Assembly (NCBI RefSeq): GCF_009696265.1
Contig: NZ_VUMH01000017.1
Span: 1 to 52,399 of the forward strand
Length of the DNA: 52,399 bases
Reading direction: 5' to 3'
Origin: Desulfovibrio porci
Lineage (GTDB): Bacteria > Desulfobacterota > Desulfovibrionia > Desulfovibrionales > Desulfovibrionaceae
This document shows positions 33,545 through 42,843 of this stretch, piece after piece (the stretch's first letter is position 1; every line of letters starts with the position of its first letter). Under the pieces are notes generated by a model. It was not told the origin of the DNA. It made no database searches and worked only from the letters and a program-made list of their open reading frames with translations. The position numbers and the translations under genes were made by a program.

Positions 33545-35573
33545 TCAGGCGTTTTTCATCTCATCAATGAGCCGGATCAAATCCTGAGAGCGACGACGCA
33601 GGGATTCCAGCCCCTTGGCCGCCTCCCGCATGGCCTCGGATGTGGATGAGGTGATGCTGTTGACCTCGGCAATGGATCTGGTGATCTCCTCACTGGCGGC
33701 GGACTGCTCCTCGCTGGCCGTGGCGATGGCGCGCACCTCATCGGCGGTATGCTCCACCATTTGCAGGATTTCCTGAAGCGATTCACCGGATTTGTTGGAG
33801 AATTCCGTGGCCTGGGCAATATTCCGCACGGCTTGTTCCACCTGTTGCGTGCTTTGGTCCGTGCTCGCCTGAATGGCCTTGATGGCGTTACTGACCTCAA
33901 TGGTGGAGGTCATGGTTTTTTCCGCCAGCTTGCGCACCTCGTCGGCTACCACGGCAAAGCCGCGCCCGGCCCTCGCCCGCGCGCGCCGCCTCAATGGCCG
34001 CATTGAGCGCCAGCAGATTGGTCTGATCCGCGATATCGGAAATAACACTCATAATCTGATTGATGGCTTTGGCATGTTCATCCAGTTGGACCATATCATC
34101 CTTGAGCGCCAGGGATTGGCTTTGCACTTCCTGAATGCCGGCCACGGACTGGCTGACCACGGCGGCGCCGTCCGTGGCCTTTTGCCGGGTGGAAGTGGAG
34201 ACGTCCGCCGCAAGCCCGGCATTTTTGGCGACTTCCAGTACGCTGGAATTCATTTCCTCCATGGCCGTGGCCGTCTCGGCCAGGCGGGACGCGGCGTGGC
34301 TCAGGGCCTCGTCGGACCGCTCCACCTGCGCGCCGATATCATTGATGGCCACGTTCAGCTTGTCCACCACGCCTTCAATCTGCCCCGCGGCACTGATCAT
34401 GCCGTCACGCTTGGCCTGTTCCGCCTGCTGCTGGGCGCGGCGGGCCTCTTCCATGGCATTGGCGGCTTCTTCGGCCTTTTTGCGGGCCTCGTCGGCCTTT
34501 TCAACGGATTCCCGCATCAATTGATCCTGTTTTTCCACCATACCCCGCAAGGATCCGGCCAGCTCGCCCATGTCGTCGCGGCTGTGAACATCAAGCACAG
34601 CGTCTTTCTTGCCGCCCGCCACATCCCGCACATAACGGGTGATTTTCCGTACCGGGGCGCTGACCCGCAGGCCGATCGCCACGGAAATAAGCAGTTGCAC
34701 GGCCAGCAGGGCCACGGCAACCCACGAGGCCGTTGTTACGGCCTTGTTTTCAAGCGCCATCAGCTTGTTCAGCGGCATACCCACAAACCACATGCCCGCA
34801 ATGGTCCCATCCGCCGCCTTGACCGGCCAGTACGCGGATTTGTATGCAACGCCGAGGATGTTGTTCTGCGCAAAAACCAGTTCACCGCGCTGCAAGACGG
34901 CCTCCACAATCTCCGGGGATTGCAGCTTGGTGCCCACGGCCCTTTTGCCGTCCTTCATGATGGTGGTCATGGCGCGGGTATCGCCCTTGAAAATGGTCAC
35001 ATCCATGCCGCTCAGCTTTTTGAGCCAGTCCAGATACGGCGGCGTCACCAGGGAGGTGCCGATAGACAGCGTACCCACCAGCTTGCCTTCATAAATAATG
35101 GGCTGGCTGGCGCGGATGGTGAACGGCACCACCGTTCCGGCCACAATGGCCACCGAGGGCGTGCCTTGCAGGGCCTTGACCACGGTTTCCTGGTTCAGGA
35201 CACTGTCCTGCCATTTTTTCGAATGTCCCCGGCCGACGACCGTGCCCTTCTCGTCCGTGACGGTCATAAAATCGGAACCGGCCTCTTTCATGGCCTGTTC
35301 CGACAGAAGCATGACCTGCTGATGATCACGGGCAAGCACGGCGCGCGCCAGATTTTGTTCATGGGCCATGAGCATGGCGCTCTGCGCAAAACGCGTGGCC
35401 GTAAGATCATTGGCGGTATGGATGACGTTCTGCATCCGCCGGATGTTGCCGTCCAGTTCTTCTTCTATGGGTTCCTTCATAAAATGGATGGAAACAAAGA
35501 GCACAACAGCACAACATGTAATCAACGCTCCGAACAAGGAGCCCACATATTTATGCGTCAAGGTCAAACGCAT
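33545..35573 (-). pseudogene. Methyl-accepting chemotaxis protein with one-base frameshift
   Basis: A chemoreceptor that would be 675 residues if one base were removed. It has a transmembrane helix (10-31), a periplasmic Cache-type sensor, a second helix (about 276-300), HAMP, a coiled coil and the cytoplasmic signalling hairpin. The reading frame breaks at the hairpin tip. The normal sequence GEAGRGFAVVADEVRKLAE is split, because GAGGGCC stands where GAGGCC is expected (CCC on the plus strand, 33970-33972). The first frame runs 33897-35573 and ends in nonsense; the second continues to 33545 with normal MCP sequence ending DLIRLIDEMKNA. It is either a sequencing error or a recent mutation that removes kinase control. 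GAGGGGGAC precedes the start, and a sigma-28 promoter lies upstream. Confidence 0.9.
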
Positions 35574-35846
35574 AGGTCCCCCTCTGCAAATGGAATACTT
35601 CTAAAGAACGATGCCTCTCCGCCATCCGCAAGCACGGCTTTTCGCGCGGCGGACGGCGCGGTTCAACCTTCACGCCACGGCGGTTCCATGCTCGGCGGAC
35701 AAGAGTGCAATAACGCGGATTTCATATCGCATCTCCCTGAATTTTCTGGAACTTTTCTGAATTACGCCGACAATGCCGCCCGCGGCTTCCCGCATGTTTC
35801 ATGTATCAGGAAAGCCCTTGCCCGCAATCAGGCGCCAACAGAGTCT

Positions 35847-35873
35847 TTATCGGCAAGTTTAAAAAGATATTTA
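35847..35873 (-). promoter_or_regulatory. Sigma-28 (FliA) promoter of the chemoreceptor
   Basis: On the minus strand TAAA (35870-35873), exactly 15 bases, then GCCGATAA (35847-35854) match the flagellar sigma-28 consensus perfectly in both boxes. The transcript would have a leader of about 265 bases before the chemoreceptor start at 35573; no gene is seen in that leader. Confidence 0.82.
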
Positions 35874-36077
35874 TAGAGTTTGTGATATTTATTACTTTAG
35901 ATAACACAATAAAAATGACATTACCATGCTATTTTAATGACAAATCTATGCGAAATAAAGCAATATAGCAAGGCAATGCAGCGAATCGACGGTTTTTCAA
36001 TCGCTGCAACGCAAGCGTATAGCGATATACCGTAATATAGAGAGAGGAAAAAGGAGGATGAGGAAAAGAAGGGGAAA
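35874..36077. other. AT-rich intergenic stretch
   Basis: About 200 bases with no gene, between the sigma-28 promoter and trmJ. It holds a possible hairpin (8-bp stem, 35977-35984 with 36001-36008) and a purine-rich run at 36038-36076. It may act as the trmJ 3' end. No tRNA, small RNA or strong terminator is recognised. Confidence 0.5.
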
Positions 36078-36818
36078 TTAACCCAGCTTATGGCGCACCT
36101 GTCGGCACAGACCCATCAGGGCATCGTACTCGTGTCGTCTGAGTCCGGCACGGCTGAACATGCGCCGCCAGGGCATCAGAAAGTAGTCGGGATTGTCGCC
36201 GTGCAGATAATCCAGGCTGAGCAACATCTCTTTAAGCGCGGCCATCAGCCGTTCCTGTTCTTCGGCGTTGACGGCGCGGCCGCTGCCTGACGCGCCCTTT
36301 TTTTCCGCATCGGGAAGCCGGGTCGCGCGCACGGCGTTGGCGCATTCATAGAGCATCAGCAGAACAGCCTGAGCCAGATTAAGGGAACTGGCCGCCGCAT
36401 CTGTGGGAATGGTCACAAGGCGCTGGCAGTGGGTGATTTCTTCATTATTCAGCCCCCGGTCTTCCGGACCGAACACCAGCGAGACGTTTTCGCCGCGCAC
36501 CAGGGCCGCCGCCACTTCCCGCGCGGCCTGACCGGGCGCGAGCAACGCCTGCCGCCAGCCGCCGGTGCGGGCCGTGGTGCCCAGCACCAGGCTGCTTGCA
36601 GCCACGGCTTTGGCCAAATCCGGGCTCACCAGCACGTTGTCCAGCAAGTTCTGGCCTTTCGGCGTGGCCAAGGGGGCGGCTTTTTCCCGGTCCCAGCGTT
36701 CAGGGTCCACCAGGCGGATGCCGGGGCAGCCCATATTGGCGCAGGCCCGCGCGGCCATACCGATATTTTCCGGGAAACGGGTCTTGACCAGAACAACTTG
36801 CACGCCGTCAAGCAACAT
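36078..36818 (-). CDS. trmJ: tRNA 2'-O-methyltransferase, TrmJ-like
   Basis: A 246-residue SPOUT-fold enzyme predicted to methylate the 2'-OH of position 32 in tRNA using S-adenosylmethionine. The N-terminal PENIGMAARACANMG, the middle SLVFGPEDRGLNNEEI and the C-terminal TIPTDAAASSLNLAQAVLL are the three SPOUT motifs that form the knotted cofactor site. The C-terminal helical extension (about 170-246) is typical of TrmJ. GAGG lies 5 bases before the ATG. It follows the DUF456 gene after 7 bases. TrmH-type alternatives are possible, but the extension favours TrmJ. Confidence 0.88.
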   Translation of the reverse strand: MLLDGVQVVLVKTRFPENIGMAARACANMGCPGIRLVDPERWDREKAAPLATPKGQNLLDNVLVSPDLAKAVAASSLVLGTTARTGGWRQALLAPGQAAREVAAALVRGENVSLVFGPEDRGLNNEEITHCQRLVTIPTDAAASSLNLAQAVLLMLYECANAVRATRLPDAEKKGASGSGRAVNAEEQERLMAALKEMLLSLDYLHGDNPDYFLMPWRRMFSRAGLRRHEYDALMGLCRQVRHKLG

Positions 36819-36825
36819 GAAGGCC

Positions 36826-37434
36826 TCAGCAGAAATGGTGCAGCACGCTCAGCACCAGTTTGGCCGGACCGTCCAGGCTGTCCGGCGAGACAGGCACGGC
36901 CATCGGCTCCGGCCAGATCCGGTGGGCGGTAAGCGCCAGCATGGCGCCGCCCGCGCCGCACTTGCAGACTGTACCCAGAAAGCGTCCCATCATGGCCCCG
37001 AAGGCCGCGTCCAACGCCTCCTTCATGGGCCTGCCCTTGACAAGCTCCATAAAAAAGCAGCCGATCCATGCTCCGGCCAGCGCGCCGATCAGCGCGCCCA
37101 GGCCGAAAAAGAGCGGCGCCAACAGAATGGCCCCGGCAATGGCCCCGATCATGCCTGCGAACGTGCCCGACGAACTGGAGCCGTACCGCTTGGCCTTGAG
37201 TATCTGCATGCCCAGTTCCAGAGCTTCACCGATGAGAGCCAGCCCCACCATCATCACCCAGAACCAGACATCCAGATTGGACGCGCCGGGATGGGCCATT
37301 TTCCACAAGGCCACCAGCCCCAGCACGATCCAGTTGGCGGGCAGGCCGAACACGTTCAGCAGCAGCACGAAACAGAGCAGCGTGACGAACGCGCCTGCCA
37401 AAAGATAGGCAATGGGAAACGGCAGAAAATCCAT
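36826..37434 (-). CDS. DUF456 family membrane protein
   Basis: A 202-residue membrane protein matching the DUF456 pattern: an N-terminal double helix (YLLAGAFVTLLCFVLLLNVF, then GLPANWIVLGLVALW) and glycine-rich helices with GTFAGMIGAIAGAILLAPLF and GLGALIGALAGAWIGCFFME. It ends with a further helix. Function is unknown across the family. The ATG at 37434 has AGGAA 9 bases upstream. It lies 12 bases after the paaK stop and 7 before trmJ, so the three genes probably form one operon without an obvious shared pathway. Confidence 0.82.
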   Translation of the reverse strand: MDFLPFPIAYLLAGAFVTLLCFVLLLNVFGLPANWIVLGLVALWKMAHPGASNLDVWFWVMMVGLALIGEALELGMQILKAKRYGSSSSGTFAGMIGAIAGAILLAPLFFGLGALIGALAGAWIGCFFMELVKGRPMKEALDAAFGAMMGRFLGTVCKCGAGGAMLALTAHRIWPEPMAVPVSPDSLDGPAKLVLSVLHHFC

Positions 37435-37446
37435 GCCAGTCAATTC

Positions 37447-38745
37447 CTATTTCTTGGCCCGCAGATCCTGCACGCGCACGGCCTTGCCCTCGGTGCGGGG
37501 CAGGCTGTTGCTTTCCACCAGCTCCACTCTGGGCGTGACCAGGATTTCATCGCGCAGGCGCTGGGCAATGACCTTTTGCAGGCTCTGTAGCGCGCGCATG
37601 TCTTCCACAAAGTATTCGTCGCGGATTTCCACCTGCACCCGCATCACGTCGCCGATGCCGTCGTTCTCCAGCAGGATCAGATAACTCTGCCCCACTTCCT
37701 TGAAGGTCATAATGACCTGCTCGATCTGCATGGGGTAGACGTTGACGCCCTTGATGATGAACATGTCGTCGGCCCGGCCCAGAATACGGTCCATACGCCG
37801 GTGGGCGCGGCCGCAGACGCATGGACCCGGCAGAAAGCGGGTCAGGTCGCGCGTGCGGTAACGCAGAATGGGCATGCCCTGGCGGCAGAGGCTGGTCATG
37901 ACCAGTTCCCCCACCTCGCCGTCCGGCACGGGTTCGCCGGTGTCCGGGTCCACGATTTCGGGAATATAGGCGTCTTCCCAGATATGCAGGCCGTTCTGCT
38001 CCAGGCATTCAAAGCCCACGCCAGGCCCGTTCATTTCCGAAAGGCCGTAGGAATTGTAGGCCTTCATGTCGAAAAGCTCTTCAATGCGCTTGCGGAACTC
38101 CTCGGTATAGGGCTCCGCGCCCACCAGGGCGATGCGCAGGGGGAAATCGCGCGGGTCTTCGCCCATATTGCGCAGATGCTCACCCAGAATCAGGGCGTAG
38201 GACGGCAGGATATGGGCCACTGTGGTGCGAAAATCCTTGGCCAGCTTGATCTGGCGGCGCGAGTTGCCCGGTCCGGCGGGGATGGTCATGCAGCCCAGGC
38301 GTTCCGCGCCGAAGTGGATGCCCAGCCCGCCCGTGAAGAGACCGTAGCCCGACATGTTCTGGAAGACGTCCTCGCGGCGCACCCCTACCATATGCATGCA
38401 GCGGGCCATGAGATCGGCCCAGGCATTGATGTCGTTCTGGGTATGGCAGATGGCCACGGGCGTGCCCGTGGTGCCGCTCGAACAGTGCATGCGGACGATT
38501 TCAGAAGGCGGCACGCAGAGCAGACCCGTGGGATATTGGGAGCGGAGATCCTGTTTGGTGGTAAAGGGTATGCGCCGCAAATCGTCCAGGCTGCGGATGG
38601 AATCCGGGCCGATGCCCGCTTCGTCCAGGCGCTCGCGATAAAAAGAGCATTTGCGCGACTGGGCCAGCGTGGCCTTCAGGCGCGTCAACTGGGTTTCCGC
38701 GATACGTTCTCGGCTCCACAATTCCGCAGCGTCAAAAACTTCCAT
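37447..38745 (-). CDS. Phenylacetate-CoA ligase (PaaK-like)
   Basis: A 432-residue ANL-superfamily enzyme that activates an aryl acid with ATP and CoA. The phosphate loop is HCSSGTTGTPV near residues 87-97. YNSYGLSEMNGPG is the adenylate-binding motif, and the C-terminal hinge is RILGRADDMFIIKGVNVYP. A CxC (GPCVCGRAHRR) precedes the hinge and is common in anaerobic PaaK forms. In anaerobes lacking the aerobic paa pathway, such ligases work with indolepyruvate or phenylpyruvate oxidoreductases in aromatic amino acid metabolism. None of these partners is in the window. GAGGAGAAGGG precedes the start at 38745. Confidence 0.92.
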   Translation of the reverse strand: MEVFDAAELWSRERIAETQLTRLKATLAQSRKCSFYRERLDEAGIGPDSIRSLDDLRRIPFTTKQDLRSQYPTGLLCVPPSEIVRMHCSSGTTGTPVAICHTQNDINAWADLMARCMHMVGVRREDVFQNMSGYGLFTGGLGIHFGAERLGCMTIPAGPGNSRRQIKLAKDFRTTVAHILPSYALILGEHLRNMGEDPRDFPLRIALVGAEPYTEEFRKRIEELFDMKAYNSYGLSEMNGPGVGFECLEQNGLHIWEDAYIPEIVDPDTGEPVPDGEVGELVMTSLCRQGMPILRYRTRDLTRFLPGPCVCGRAHRRMDRILGRADDMFIIKGVNVYPMQIEQVIMTFKEVGQSYLILLENDGIGDVMRVQVEIRDEYFVEDMRALQSLQKVIAQRLRDEILVTPRVELVESNSLPRTEGKAVRVQDLRAKK

Positions 38746-38802
38746 ACCCTTCTCCTCAATTGATAGCCGCGCCCACAGTGGAGCGCCGCAGGAAATACAC
38801 AC

Positions 38803-39861
38803 TCAGGCGGCGGCGTTGGCGTGCGCCCAGCCCCAGAGCAGACCAAAACAACCGGCCAGCATCATATCGCCGTGCGGAGCCAGAAAACGCCCCTGCCCCT
38901 GAAGCAGGGCACGTCGGGGTCCGAGGATGTAAGTGGGCGCGTAGCCGCCCGCCTCTTCACAGTACGGGCCGAAAGCCGTGCCGTGGCCGCCGCTGGCCCG
39001 CACTTCTTCCGCAGGCAGCCAGCTCAGCCGGAACTGTTTCAAATCCTCCAGCAAAAGAGCCAGATCCCGCATGCCGGTATGATGCTCGTAAATACCGCGC
39101 ACCTGGCCCTGATAGACGAGAGCCGCTACCGTATGACTGTTGCCGACGTTGATGACGGTAATGCCCTCCCGGAAGCTGCGCTCCAGCACCTCCGGCTCGC
39201 AGAGCGCGCCCAGCAGGGCGCAGGCTCCGGTATCCGCCACCGGGCCGCCCGTTTTCTCATGCAGGGCCCACAGGCGCGTGAGGGAAGGCGGCGGCACAGG
39301 ATACATCCAGGAGGAAGGGTCGGCGGAAGCGGCCAGCAGATCGCGCCAGGCCTGCATCCGTCCCTGACGGTTGCCGTGGGCGTGATAGCCGTGGTCCTGC
39401 GCTCCGGCCAACACCAGATGCGGCTGCGGCAAACCGGAAAGATGCAGCAGACCCGCCCAGAATTCCGGCGCATAGTCGGTCAGGAAAACAGGGACGCTTT
39501 TGGGGGGACAGTCCGTGCGCAGCTCCACGCCCATGCCGCGCACCACATCTTCATTGTCGTGAATGGCTCTGGCGGCGTCCGGCGTGGCCGCCGCCGGCAG
39601 ACCTGCGGCCAGATGTTCCCGCAACGCCTGACTGAAGCCGCCGCCCATATTGCCGCCGTGCAGCCAGAGGCCGCGCCGCAGCAGGGTCAGCTCGCGGATA
39701 CGCTGGGCCACCATGCGCGCAGGGGACGGCAGGACGAAACGGGGCCAGTTCTCATACTCCAGGCCGGGACGGGCCAGCAGGGCATCCTGCGTGCCGCTGC
39801 CGATATCCAGACAGAGCACCGGCCCGACATCGCGCAAAAAATGGTGTACCGTATCATCCAT
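38803..39861 (-). CDS. DUF1786 family protein, possible ASKHA-fold
   Basis: A 352-residue soluble protein of the uncharacterised DUF1786 family. Two stretches look like phosphate-binding loops of the actin/sugar-kinase/Hsp70 fold: CLDIGSGTQDALL near residues 17-29 and ITVINVGNSHTVAAL near 235-249. Glycine-rich RGLWLHGGNMGGGF and HHTGMRDLALLLEDL are further conserved-looking parts. No reaction is known to me. The start at 39861 has GGGAG 10 bases upstream. It is 57 bases upstream of the paaK gene and may share its transcript. Confidence 0.75.
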   Translation of the reverse strand: MDDTVHHFLRDVGPVLCLDIGSGTQDALLARPGLEYENWPRFVLPSPARMVAQRIRELTLLRRGLWLHGGNMGGGFSQALREHLAAGLPAAATPDAARAIHDNEDVVRGMGVELRTDCPPKSVPVFLTDYAPEFWAGLLHLSGLPQPHLVLAGAQDHGYHAHGNRQGRMQAWRDLLAASADPSSWMYPVPPPSLTRLWALHEKTGGPVADTGACALLGALCEPEVLERSFREGITVINVGNSHTVAALVYQGQVRGIYEHHTGMRDLALLLEDLKQFRLSWLPAEEVRASGGHGTAFGPYCEEAGGYAPTYILGPRRALLQGQGRFLAPHGDMMLAGCFGLLWGWAHANAAA

Positions 39862-39948
39862 AGCCCTGTCTCCCGCTCCAGCCTTGATACTCGCAAGCGG
39901 GCATGAGCGCAAGCCCTCGGCCGGAAACGGGCGGCTCGTAAAAAATGC

Positions 39949-39976
39949 TTGCCAAGAAGACCACCTTGATATAAAT
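39949..39976 (+). promoter_or_regulatory. Probable promoter of tRNA-Leu
   Basis: TTGCCA (39949-39954) and ATAAAT (39971-39976) are separated by 16 bases, 11 bases upstream of the tRNA. TATAAA at 39970 is an overlapping alternative with 15-base spacing. Confidence 0.5.
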
Positions 39977-39987
39977 CAGGAACCCGT

Positions 39988-40072
39988 GCCGAGGTGGTGG
40001 AACTGGTAGACACGCTATCTTGAGGGGGTAGTGGCAATTGCTGTGCGGGTTCGAGTCCCGCCCTCGGCACCA
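39988..40072 (+). tRNA. tRNA-Leu (anticodon GAG)
   Basis: An 85-base class II tRNA with encoded CCA. The acceptor stem pairs GCCGAGG with CCTCGGC. The anticodon stem CTATC/GGTAG (one T-G) encloses TTGAGGG, giving anticodon GAG, which reads CUC and CUU. The long variable arm (around 40031-40043) confirms leucine. The T-loop is TTCGAGT. Confidence 0.96.
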
Positions 40073-40080
40073 GAAATTTA

Positions 40081-40112
40081 GGAATTGAGCCAACCAGCTC
40101 AATTCCTTTTTT
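40081..40112 (+). terminator. Intrinsic terminator of tRNA-Leu
   Basis: A 10-bp stem (40081-40090 with 40097-40106) is followed directly by seven T. It lies 9 bases after the tRNA. Confidence 0.92.
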
Positions 40113-40462
40113 ATGGCTGGCTTGATAAGATTTTCAGGCTTGGCGACCCTGTGAACGGCACTTTTTCTTTTACAGCGTGAAGGCCATCTGGCAGCAGAAA
40201 TGAGTCATGAAAAAAATAAAATATTATGCCCAGCCGCAACAAGGCTGACCATGAAGGCTTTGTACCAATTCTGTTCCGCTTCTGAAAACAACGATTCAAC
40301 CTGATAAATTCTTATTTTCTCCTTTAATGCAATCACAGGCGACTACGTTCACGGATCTTGCGTGCAATTTAATCATATAAACACGATTCTACCTGTCCCA
40401 TAAACAAAGTCTTTCCTCATAGATGTCAGATGCATTTCAAGCTATAGCATGCAGAAATGTTT
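40113..40462. other. AT-rich gap between tRNA-Leu and the GGDEF-EAL gene
   Basis: About 350 bases, clearly more AT-rich than the flanking genes. A 62-codon minus-strand frame here lacks a recognisable product and is not called. I searched by eye for a second copy of the tRNA 3' end, which would mark an integrated island, and saw none. Confidence 0.5.
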
Positions 40463-42598
40463 TTAATTCTTCTGTGGAGTTAAAATAATCCGGCTGGATT
40501 TATTATGTTCATCATACATCTGCAAAAAATCATCAACTGGAATCGCTCTTGAGAAAAGATAGCCTTGACCATACAGACATTGGTGTTCGATCAAAAGATT
40601 TTTTTGTTCCTCGGACTCTATTCCTTCCGCCAGAATTTTTGCATGATTCACAAGACGGCAGATATCAAACAAACGTTCTATGGTTCTCTGGTCGGAAAAT
40701 TTTGATATTTGTCTGAGCAAGGTTTTGGCGAGCTTTATCTCGCTGAAATCTATTCCCACAAGAGCCAGTGAAGAAAATTCGGAACCAAAATTGCTTAGAG
40801 AAATGGAAAAACCTTCGCCACGCAAGCGCAAAACGAGATCTTCAAGTTGATTTTCACCAATATTTTTAATAATTTCCGTCACTTCCAGGCATAGCGACGA
40901 AGGGCTTACCCCATACTTTGCACAGAGTTTTTTGATGATTTCCACAATCTGGTCTTCTCTCAGCGTCACATGTGAAAGATTCACCGAGATCGGGAGAGAA
41001 CAACCTTTCTGCTTGAATTGCGCCAGGTAGGCACAGGCGGTTTCCAGCACGAACAAATCCAGATGCCTGACAATGCCGTGCCTTTCATAGGAACGAACAA
41101 GGCGCGAGGGAAAAATAAGGTTCCCGTCGGCGTCTTTGCGCCTCACAAGAGCTTCAGCGCCTATCAGTTTCCCGTCCCGCAGCGATATCTGCGGCTGCAG
41201 ATAGACGACAAAACAGCCGGACGTGATATCCTTTTGCAGCGCCATTGCCCTGTCCGCGCAATATTCTTGCATATTGCTCCGCCGGGCCAGATGATGGCGT
41301 TCTTTTTCCTGGTACATCAGCTCTTCAGCCTCCGCACGCAACCTGGCAATATCCCGGCTATCTTCACTCCACGCGCTGCCCACGGCCAGGCTGAGATCTG
41401 GCTCGTTTTTTTTCAGTCTGTATAATTCCTTGACTTTTTCTTCAAAAACCTGGCGGGTCGCCCCCCGAGACAGCACTACAAATTCATCGCCGCCGATACG
41501 GAAGACATCGGAAGGGAACAGTTCGTGCAGGATCCCGGCGGCCCGCTTGATGAGCCCGTCGCCGAATTCATGGCCGTACGTATCGTTGGCGGCTTTCAGC
41601 CCGTTGATATCCGCAAAAAGGATTCCCACAGGGGAAGAAGGTTCGTCTTTCAATGCCTCCAGAGCGACCATGTACTTATTGCGGTTATAGAGACCGGTCA
41701 GCTTGTCCACATAGCTCATGTCCTCCAGGTTGCTCAGCAGCCGGAGTTTTTCCAGATGGTCCTGCACAAAAAAAGGAAGGGCGCGCAGCAGGCTAGTGGC
41801 CTCCACGTTGGCAACGGGATTATCCACTCCCAGAAAGCCGATGATTTTTTTCCCCGCGAGCAGCGGAACAGCCATCAGGGTATGGATGCCCTGCTGCTCC
41901 GCATCCTGATACGCCATGAAATTCCATGCCCGTCCATCCTTAAGCGGGTTGATGACAATGATCCCGTCCGTTTCGAAACGCTTGATCCAACGGGCCGCGT
42001 AATGCAGGGGAACGCCTTGCAGCTTATCGATTTCGCGGGGAACGCCCGCCCTGCACCACTCGCAGATATTGTCCATGGTTCCTTTGGCTTCATGGAATTC
42101 AAAGAGGTAGACTCGCTGAGCATTATAATATGCTCCCACAATGGAGAGCAGGCCCTCCAGAGCGTGCCGGTCGTTTTTTTCTCCAGCCAGGGTGTAAATG
42201 CAATGCGTCAGGGTTTTTTCCAGAGACAGGCGTGAGTTGAGCTTCATCTCCTCACGCTTGTGGTCTGTTATGTCGACGCATAATTCCAATCGCAATTTTT
42301 TACCATTGTGCTCGATCAGGGTATCGCGGATGGAGAAATGGCGGGAAAGCTTTCTATTGTAGAATTCCCATGTATAAAATCGGCCAGGGAATAAGAACCC
42401 GTTGGTACAGAACGGACAAACGGAATCCCTGCCATGAAGAATTTGATAACATTTACCCTGAGGAGAGCCGTCAGGCAGACCAAAGAGTTTCTGTCCGTTC
42501 CGGTTGATATATAGAAGGTCGTGCGTGACGAAATCCGCAATATAGCAGATACGGTCACTGACATCCATCGCCAGAGCGGAATATTCTTCATACGTCAT
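40463..42598 (-). CDS. PAS-GAF-GGDEF-EAL cyclic-di-GMP protein
   Basis: A 711-residue cytoplasmic signalling protein without membrane helices. Order: a PAS domain (about 10-115) with cysteines C50, C61 and C64 (GKCYQILHGRDSVCPFC), a GAF domain (about 130-290), a GGDEF domain (about 300-450) and an EAL domain (about 460-700). The cyclase motif RIGGDEF near 368 is intact, with no RxxD inhibitory site before it. The EAL domain keeps EALVRR, SVNLS, LEVTE and AEGIES, but the metal-binding DDFG loop reads SNFGSEF near 600, so phosphodiesterase activity is doubtful. It is more AT-rich than the housekeeping genes. Being downstream of the adhesin locus, it may set or read cyclic-di-GMP for adhesion. 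Confidence 0.9.
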   Translation of the reverse strand: MTYEEYSALAMDVSDRICYIADFVTHDLLYINRNGQKLFGLPDGSPQGKCYQILHGRDSVCPFCTNGFLFPGRFYTWEFYNRKLSRHFSIRDTLIEHNGKKLRLELCVDITDHKREEMKLNSRLSLEKTLTHCIYTLAGEKNDRHALEGLLSIVGAYYNAQRVYLFEFHEAKGTMDNICEWCRAGVPREIDKLQGVPLHYAARWIKRFETDGIIVINPLKDGRAWNFMAYQDAEQQGIHTLMAVPLLAGKKIIGFLGVDNPVANVEATSLLRALPFFVQDHLEKLRLLSNLEDMSYVDKLTGLYNRNKYMVALEALKDEPSSPVGILFADINGLKAANDTYGHEFGDGLIKRAAGILHELFPSDVFRIGGDEFVVLSRGATRQVFEEKVKELYRLKKNEPDLSLAVGSAWSEDSRDIARLRAEAEELMYQEKERHHLARRSNMQEYCADRAMALQKDITSGCFVVYLQPQISLRDGKLIGAEALVRRKDADGNLIFPSRLVRSYERHGIVRHLDLFVLETACAYLAQFKQKGCSLPISVNLSHVTLREDQIVEIIKKLCAKYGVSPSSLCLEVTEIIKNIGENQLEDLVLRLRGEGFSISLSNFGSEFSSLALVGIDFSEIKLAKTLLRQISKFSDQRTIERLFDICRLVNHAKILAEGIESEEQKNLLIEHQCLYGQGYLFSRAIPVDDFLQMYDEHNKSSRIILTPQKN

Positions 42599-42788
42599 GA
42601 GCGCCTGCTTGTTTTGAGGACGCCGGGTCTATGCACTTCCTAGCGATCTTCGCACCGTATGGCATCAATATTACGAAGTCCGCATTCCACATTTCATAAC
42701 CGACGCCAGAGGCGTGTCGTCCGCGGTCGGCACACCTCTATACGCCCCCTTGCGCCGCCATACCGGAATCAAGGGTTGCCCCAATCTC

Positions 42789-42819
42789 CCCAAGGCGCGG
42801 CCCGGAGCCGCGCCTTGGG
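42789..42819 (-). terminator. Hairpin downstream of the TolC-like gene
   Basis: A perfect 13-bp GC-rich stem (42789-42801 with 42807-42819) lies 25 bases past the TolC-like stop. There is no T tract on the minus strand, so it may be leaky or only protect the 3' end. Confidence 0.5.
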
Positions 42820-42843
42820 CATTTTCTCAAGATCGCATCCGGT

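Noticed and set aside
36049..36080. AAGGAGG directly followed by ATG and an 8-codon frame
   Set aside because: The ribosome site touches the ATG with no spacing, and the peptide is only a run of basic residues in a purine-rich tract.
40111..40299. Minus-strand frame of 62 codons in the gap after tRNA-Leu
   Set aside because: It overlaps the tRNA terminator, has no ribosome site, and its product resembles no family.
39988..42598. Genomic island integrated at tRNA-Leu
   Set aside because: The downstream gene is AT-richer, but no integrase and no second copy of the tRNA 3' end were found in the window.
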